From Ascidia mentula (Eukaryota > Chordata > Ascidiacea > Phlebobranchia > Ascidiidae): a stretch of 64,000 nt of DNA. How positions within the stretch are numbered: the first letter of the stretch is position 1; every line of letters starts with the position of its first letter. The translations under genes and the position numbers were made by a program. Below are positions 57,904 to 64,000 of the stretch, in pieces. The notes beneath the pieces are model-generated. The model had not been told where the DNA came from. It was given only the letters and a program-made list of their open reading frames with translations, and searched no databases. The stretch spans positions 22,322,501 to 22,386,500 of the forward strand of contig OX387200.1 of assembly GCA_947561715.1 (NCBI GenBank), read 5' to 3'.

Positions 57904-60291
57904 ATGGAGGTTGCCCAACGTATTGGTGCTCAAGTGTCCTTTACAACTTGTCAAGAAGAATGGAATGCTTTGGGTCAAGATTACGACAAATGCATGGTAG
58001 TCAACAGCAACGAAACTTCTTTGTGAAATATAATTATCATTGAATATCTCCATTACCAAGTTCTATAAACGCTAGCATTGCATTTATGAATAAGTACTAT
58101 CGACCAAAATGTGTTAATTAAGGATAAATATAAAGAATACAAGAAAGCAGCAGAAACTTATCATACTCTACGGAATACTTGCAAATCCCAGACTCAGCGG
58201 CAACTAAAAAAGATATCACTTATTAAGTCTGCACTGAAAAAGTTGGTTCAATGCTTTTTATTGCAATAATTTGATTTATGACATGATAAACTGTGTCAAC
58301 TATGCTTGACAGAATTTCTGATAGCCCCGAAAAACAAGAACTTTTGAAACAAATTCATGAAAAGAAACGGTCAATTGAGGACATCGAAAAGTTTTTGCCC
58401 CGCAAAAATGGGTAATTTTTCATTTTAGGCTTTTATACAAATGATGTGTAAACAATACTTTTGTAGGTTTTATTTGGGTTTAATTGTTGGACAAGTGAAC
58501 ATGATTTTGGACAGCACCGCTGAAAAGTAAGCGATTGCCTCATTCTGGTTTCTGGAAATAATTTTTGTGTTTGTCATTTTTGCTTCAAATTTTCTTACTA
58601 CAAAATGTGTTTTTATCTGATTATAATCATTGATAAAGTGATAAATAGCAAACAATTTTTTACCCTTGCAAATTTATTAGTTACATGAGGAATGCTTCTT
58701 TTCCAAAAGTTTCACATGTTGTTTTCATCTCTTACATATGCAGGTCTAAGTAAGACAGTTCCCCGAATTCTTCTCTAAATAGACTTAAAACATCAAATGT
58801 TAAGAATTTATTGTTTATTTTACATGTTTTTCATCAAATAGCAAATATTTCGTTCCATTTTATTTTTCTGCAGATTTCGATACAAAGATGAGTATGAAAA
58901 GTTCAAGTTCTACTGCAGTGTTACAATGTTAATATTTGCAATCTTTCTTAATCTTTTTTTAATTCACCGAGTTTTCGACGCTATGTTTTCTTTCTTATTG
59001 TTGTGGTATTACTGCACTCTCACTGTAAGGGAAAGCATTCTTATGGTCAATGGATCAAGGTAGATATATTACAATTTTTTCTAAAAATTAGGCATTTGTA
59101 AACAACATTCTTGTATTCTTGTTCCTTTTTAACATAACTTTCTGGTTGTATAAAATTTAATGTATTGTTTTAGTTTCTACAAACATTTGTGTAATTTGTA
59201 TGGGCTTAAATTGTAATATCTAAAAAAAAAATTTGAAATTTTACTTTTTATATTTTTACAATGTTTCCCACCTTCTAGTTAATGCAATGTGTATGAAAAT
59301 AACTTTTGCAGAATCAAAGGTTGGTGGGTGATGCATCATTATGTGTCGGTTGTCCTAAGTGGAATCAATGTTCTGTGGTAGGATGTGATTGTTTTGTAAC
59401 ATTTCATGCGAATAAACTAATGTATTTTGTACCAGGGCTGATGATAACGCATACAGAGAATTCAGACCAGTGTTTATGGCCTTTTCCATCTACCAAAGTC
59501 TTGTTCAGGTATGTGAGTCTACCTTAGCATGCTTTAGTAGCAAGGCACAAACTAAGTAACAGTCATTACCATGCATCACATTTTCATGATATTGTCACAT
59601 AATTTTCTGCAATATTATTTCCACCTGAATTTAATTATGTTTATTTTGATTTTCATTCAAAACTTGAATGCCTCATAAATTGTTGGTTTACAATCATGTA
59701 AAAGTCGTCTCAACCTAATGTATGCGAATAATTGTTTTTAGCTCATGCAGTATTATTATCAAAGTGGTTGTTTGTATCGACTCCGTGCACTTGGTGAGAG
59801 GGACGACATGGATATCACAGTTGGTGAGACTTCTAATGAAACACTTATAACACTATGAATTTGAAACACAGTATATATTGTGTCATTTAGAAAATGTTTA
59901 TCCATTATTATAGTATTGTTTAAATAACTTATTAGTAATTGTGTGTTGTACTTGTAGAGGGTTTTCAATCGTGGATGTGGAGAGGGCTCACTTTCCTTCT
60001 TCCATTCCTGTTTTTCGGACATGTGAGTTTTGTATAAACAACTTTCACCACCAGTGTTTCATAAGTTGAAAATAATGTCAATGCATTGTTTATTTTTCTC
60101 CACAGTTATGGCAGTTGTTCAATGCATATACATTGTTGAACATTGGTATCAAGTACAGATTTATTGAGTGGCAAGTTCCCTGTCTGGCATTTCTCTTTTT
60201 TGTGCTTTTTTGTGGAAATTTTTTCACAACCATTCTGGTTGTTTTCCAAAAGAAGAAAAAGCAGCACTCCAAGCTTAGAAAAAGTGACTAG
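57904..60291 (+). CDS. TMEM120: TMEM120 (TACAN-type) membrane protein
   Basis: Ten exons (57904-57996, 58123-58241, 58313-58411, 58467-58526, 58874-59059, 59312-59377, 59436-59508, 59742-59823, 59958-60022, 60106-60291) close in phase to 342 residues, against 343 for human TMEM120A. The family is a six-pass, coenzyme-A-binding fold related to fatty-acid elongases, located in the ER and nuclear envelope and linked to fat metabolism and mechanosensation. The N-terminal coiled coil is clear ([24 protein letters not shown]), then [45 protein letters not shown], the conserved [16 protein letters not shown] with its histidine pair, [17 protein letters not shown] and [21 protein letters not shown] retroelement LTR ends only 281 bp upstream of the start codon. 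Confidence 0.96.
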
Positions 60292-61422
60292 GTTCATCAC
60301 ATCCTGTTGGTCACCAACAATTAACTTTTCCCCCAAATATCAAGAGCAAAATGTAGTGCTATTCGATGCATTACAATCTAAAATTTTTGCTAAAAAAAAC
60401 CTAATATGATTTTTTGAAGTATATAATTTAAATATAATGATCGTCATGCTGTTGCAATCATATTTATTAAAACTAGCAATTGATTGTTATTATGCAGATG
60501 CTGCTTGTTTGATGAATGTTATTATTTAAGTTGTATTATCAGGGTAAGTGATTTGATCTGATCAAATGTTCTTGGTTATATCTGAACAAGACTTAAAACT
60601 TTCAGCAACATGTAATAAATTGAACTCACAACAAATTACTCAAGGCGTCCTGTTTTTGGTCCATATTGTGTATGAATTGAACTCTTTCCTGTGAATGTCA
60701 TTAATCATGGGGTCTTAAGTGTTAATCTTGACTGATACATGTGAGTCAAGACCATGAAATGTTTAGTTTAATTAAAACAACGCAAATAACGAAGGAAAAG
60801 AATTTAAATGAAAGTTTTACGCCAGATAAAAAAAATTGCCATTCTTAAAAAAAATTCTGTATTGGATACAAAAGACATGAATGATGAACCAGGCATTGTC
60901 CATTTGTTGTGGAACAAAAAATAATTGTTACAAAGGAACAATCCACAATAGGGTTTTGTCAAACAATGAGTGCAGCATTGTGGAGGGGATTGTTTGCAGG
61001 GCTTTATCATGATATGAAGCAGTAATTTTAAGAACACAGTAAACACGATCAACAAGTGGAAAAGTACTGCTGAGTCATAGTGCAAAAATGACACAGCAAA
61101 TACACGAGTTTTTTAGAAAAGAAAAAGAAACACAGCACTTTTACATAACCGAGGAGAGATCAAAACATTGACAAAAAAATCAGGAGAAATGAATTGAAGG
61201 CACTTTCCATTTTTCAGTGTGTAAATTGCCACTTACTATGTTACATGCCTTAATATATTTCCCGCGATAAAACATTTCTACTTAACTTTCTCAAACCTTC
61301 CTTCATAGAAATTCTACAAAACCATCACGAAAAAATATCTCCCGAGTAACCACGTGACCAGTTTCAACTTCTGAAAATTATGGGTGCCATGGGAATGACA
61401 AAGCTGTCCGACAGGGGCACGA
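60292..61422. other. Convergent 3' region between TMEM120 and the Kirrel-type gene
   Basis: AT-rich, probably 3' UTR of both genes. No exon, repeat or RNA gene recognised. Confidence 0.5.
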
Positions 61423-63811
61423 TCACACGTGGGTTGCCATTCGGGCTTGCAGAGGTCGAAGGTAGTCGGATGACCTTGAAGATTGACTCATGCGTGACGA
61501 CATGCTGTTCATGCGCGCGCCGCTTTCGTAAGGTTCGATCGCTCTTGCTGCGACGGCGCTCGCACTCAAAGCCGACCCGCGCTCAAACTTGTCAAGCGAT
61601 GACTGTGAAGATCCCCCTTGAAGTTGGTAGAAGGGATCAGTTCCACCGGTGATTGTTGACGGAATTGGAGTGTTCCGATTCCCGCCGAAGTTCGACGGCG
61701 GCCTGTAGTCGAGCACTGGGGTGTACGTGCGTTGGGGGAAGTACTCGGGGGCGAGTCTGTACGAGGTTGAGGCTGGAGCACTCGCGTCAGAAAGCTTACG
61801 TTCCAAATAATGAGCTGGGGGAGAGAAACGATCACCCAACACGCTGGCGCTCCGGATTGTGTTCGGATTAACCAAAGCGGTAGGGTCGTAACCATAACGC
61901 GAGGGCGACATCGTGTGGCTTGGATAGTGAGTAGGATAAGATGTTGGAGGATAATCTGGTTCCTCCATATACACATCCTGATCCTCCTCAAGATGGGATG
62001 GCATCATTAATCCTGGATTGTAAGAGTTGATGATGGAGGAACTCTTTGCTGGAGAAGCAACTGATGAGGATTTTTCTCCAGGCTGATTACTCCTGTTCCA
62101 GGAATGGGCTTCTGCTTGAAAATGAAGAAGACCAATTATTTGCGAGGAGTCAAATATCCGGAGGCGGTTTAAAAACGAAAAAAGTTTTATTAAAACGGGT
62201 TCAAAATTGTTTTCACTTTAAATTTTTTCAACTGAAATTGTAAGAATTCAACTGACCTTCAGTGTGATAACCGTCATCCTGCCCGGAAGTTGGGGTAGGG
62301 TTTGTGTCGTCACTTCCGTCCACCGACGATCCTCCACCCCCAATTTGAGAAGAACGCGGCGATCTCACGTTGAAATCCTCTTCCAGCTCCCTCTGGTGGT
62401 GAATAGGAATAGTTTCATCCTCGGTGTAACTCCGGTCGCCAAACTTAGAGCTCTGAAAAATGTCGGTTCAGGTTTTAATGGGTTTGTTTGAACAAGAAAG
62501 TCATCATGATATTCTGTAATTTCTAACTAAGAACAGGAAGTTTTGTTAGGAGATTGTTGGGACGGTTTGTGTCTTAGTTGCATCTTGGTTGAAGACCGAC
62601 TCGTTTCTACCTTACCTTTATATGAACATATTTCTCAACGCAATAGTTCCAAAACACTTGTAACTTACCTTTGTGTTTTTCAATTCTTTTTCAAAGTTCG
62701 TAGATTTTCTCTGTCTTCTTGACTTCACACACAATGCACAAACCACTACGAGTACGATCAAAATGAAGAGTCCTCCCAAAGCACAACCGATCGCGGTACC
62801 TAGCATTATGACGTCACCGTCGTCACCCGCATCTGCAGAAACATAAAAAAAACTTTAAAAATATTTCACTTTTAAAATATCAAAATTTTGTTAAGGACGG
62901 TTTTCGAGATCCAACTTTAGTTATGATGTCTAGTTCGATCTGGAAAAATGAACAATATGACGTAACAATCACTAACCTTCCACAAGTATGATTTCCATGG
63001 AGTCGGCTCCGTACGAATTTTCTACAGCGCAAGAATAAGTGTGAATGTCTTCTGGGGATGTCCCGTATATGTGAAGGGAGGCCGACCCCTCCCCCACCAC
63101 GCCCTGGTATTTCACTTTGCCCTCCTCCCCGGATATGACGTCACCAGATGACGTCACGCTCTCGTTGCCGCGCAGCGTAAACGTTGTTTCCGCGAGAGTC
63201 CAAGACCAGGTCTGTGGACAAAATATTAAGTTGGGATAAATAGGAAATATCCAAAATGCACTTGTAACATTTCTATGGGGTTTGTGGTCATAGTGGGGGA
63301 ATTACCACAAGTGGAACTTTATGCCACTCACCACTTGTTCGATTCCAGGGAAACTGCTGAGTCGACATTCCACAATTGAATCTTCTCCAACCCGAACTTC
63401 CTGGCTGTGTGGACTCGATATAATGGGGGATCCCCTCACACGCAAACCGATCATTGCCTCGCTTTTGCCAAACTGAAAAATTGAAATTCCTTATTTATTT
63501 TGGTTTGTCACGAAAATCACATTTTGTTCTTTTTCGCAATCTCGTAGTTTTCAGTTCAGCAAATGTTGTTCGTGACGAAGGTAAAAAATATCTTACGTTT
63601 CCGGCGGTTGCAGCACAAACGTAACTTCCTCCGTCCTCCTGTTCGACTTGGAACAAAAACAAACTCCCACCATTCCCAAGGATGACGTCAGTTCCGGCTT
63701 TGTACCAGTACACCGAAGGTGGCGGGTTCGAATCCCACTCACAGCTTAGTGTTACGTTGTCACCGATTTCAAGGGTTTGATCTTGCGTTCCACTCACAAA
63801 CACGGGAGGAT
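61423..63811 (-). CDS. KIRREL: Kirrel/nephrin-type immunoglobulin adhesion protein, 3' part
   Basis: Six exons of a minus-strand gene that continues past the right edge: 63597-63811, 63332-63472, 62977-63211, 62669-62832, 62257-62452, 61423-62114. Phases close. The visible part has one complete Ig domain (LEIGDNVTLSCEWDSNPPPS to GGSYVCAATAGN), a final Ig domain split over two exons (EDSIVECRLSSFPG to DIHTYSCAVENSYGA), a membrane span (IGCALGGLFILIVLVVVCAL) and a long cytosolic tail. The tail holds tyrosine motifs (DQDVYMEEPDY, RTYTPVLDY) suited to SH2 adaptors such as Grb2/Nck, and ends ARMATHV, the PDZ-binding THV shared with vertebrate Kirrels. Such proteins act in cell recognition, filtration barriers, myoblast fusion and synapse choice. 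Confidence 0.92.
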
Positions 63812-64000
63812 CTGAGAATAAAACGTTTAAGTTCCACAGAAAGCTCATGTTAATTTAACCTTGTTATTTTGGTGGAACAAGAAACAGGCAATAAATGTAT
63901 TGGAGCTTGATGCGGTTTAAACTTAAAAGATATAATTAAAGCATTGCAAGGAACAAAATTAATCCAATGAGTTGTTCTTCTTCTTACGATCACGTGTTTA

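Noticed and set aside
63722-63735. Perfect Pol III B-box-like GGGTTCGAATCCC
   Set aside because: It lies antisense inside a Kirrel Ig-domain exon (encoding WDSNPPP). No A box, acceptor stem or cloverleaf could be drawn, so it is a coincidence of codon choice.
1-64000. Spliced-leader RNA gene
   Set aside because: I looked for the known Ciona leader (ATTCTATTTGAATAAG) and saw no copy by eye in this window.

Overview
The window looks like nuclear DNA of a solitary ascidian of the Ciona type. It is AT-rich and gene-dense, with short GT-AG introns (down to about 60 bases), many divergent gene pairs, small MITEs, and at least one pair of genes (ATG10 and COQ9) packed like a trans-spliced ascidian operon. 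All conserved proteins are animal-type. There is no prokaryotic signal and no CRISPR array. Species is inferred from architecture only.

Layout. 0.7-5.1 kb (+): a five-exon gene for a secreted or GPI-anchored protein with two Ly6/uPAR three-finger domains; a MITE lies in its second intron. 7.0-10.2 kb (+): an eight-exon membrane protein I cannot name. 10.4-13.3 kb: a divergent pair, CCDC86 (-) and ETFB (+). 13.5-13.85 kb: a hAT-type MITE with an 8-bp target duplication. 14.0-16.9 kb: an intronless aldo-keto reductase (-) divergent from ATG10, followed 43 bp later by COQ9 (+). 17.3-17.9 kb (-): AP-1 sigma adaptin. 19.0-19.7 kb (+): a small unrecognised alpha-helical protein.

19.7-30.7 kb is an 11-kb stretch with no gene I can support. 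It holds a family of short hairpins with covarying stems (19.86-24.18 kb), a 15-bp tandem repeat rich in bZIP-like sites, CpG-rich patches and many TGACGTCA palindromes. It is the part most likely to hold something undescribed.

30.7-32.7 kb (+): HSCB. 33.3-34.2 kb: a TA-flanked MITE, a tRNA-like SINE fragment and a 24-bp palindrome. 34.3-39.4 kb (-): a 13-exon BTB-BACK-Kelch gene. 41.0-42.5 kb (+): SCAMP. 43.9-49.7 kb (-): MTIF2 in 16 exons, with a foldback repeat directly upstream. 50.4-50.7 kb (-): a 77-residue coiled-coil ORF. 51.6-52.3 kb (+): intronless GLTP. 54.3-57.6 kb: a young LTR retroelement with near-identical LTRs and no recognisable coding region. 57.9-60.3 kb (+): TMEM120. 61.4-63.8 kb (-): the 3' part of a Kirrel/nephrin-type gene that continues past the right edge.

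Several neighbours have mitochondrial roles (ETFB in electron transfer, COQ9 in ubiquinone synthesis, HSCB in iron-sulfur assembly, MTIF2 in translation initiation). They are mostly separate transcription units, so this is probably coincidence. Exon boundaries were read by eye from splice signals, reading phase and homologous protein sequence remembered from the families. For most multi-exon genes the phases close exactly across every intron.
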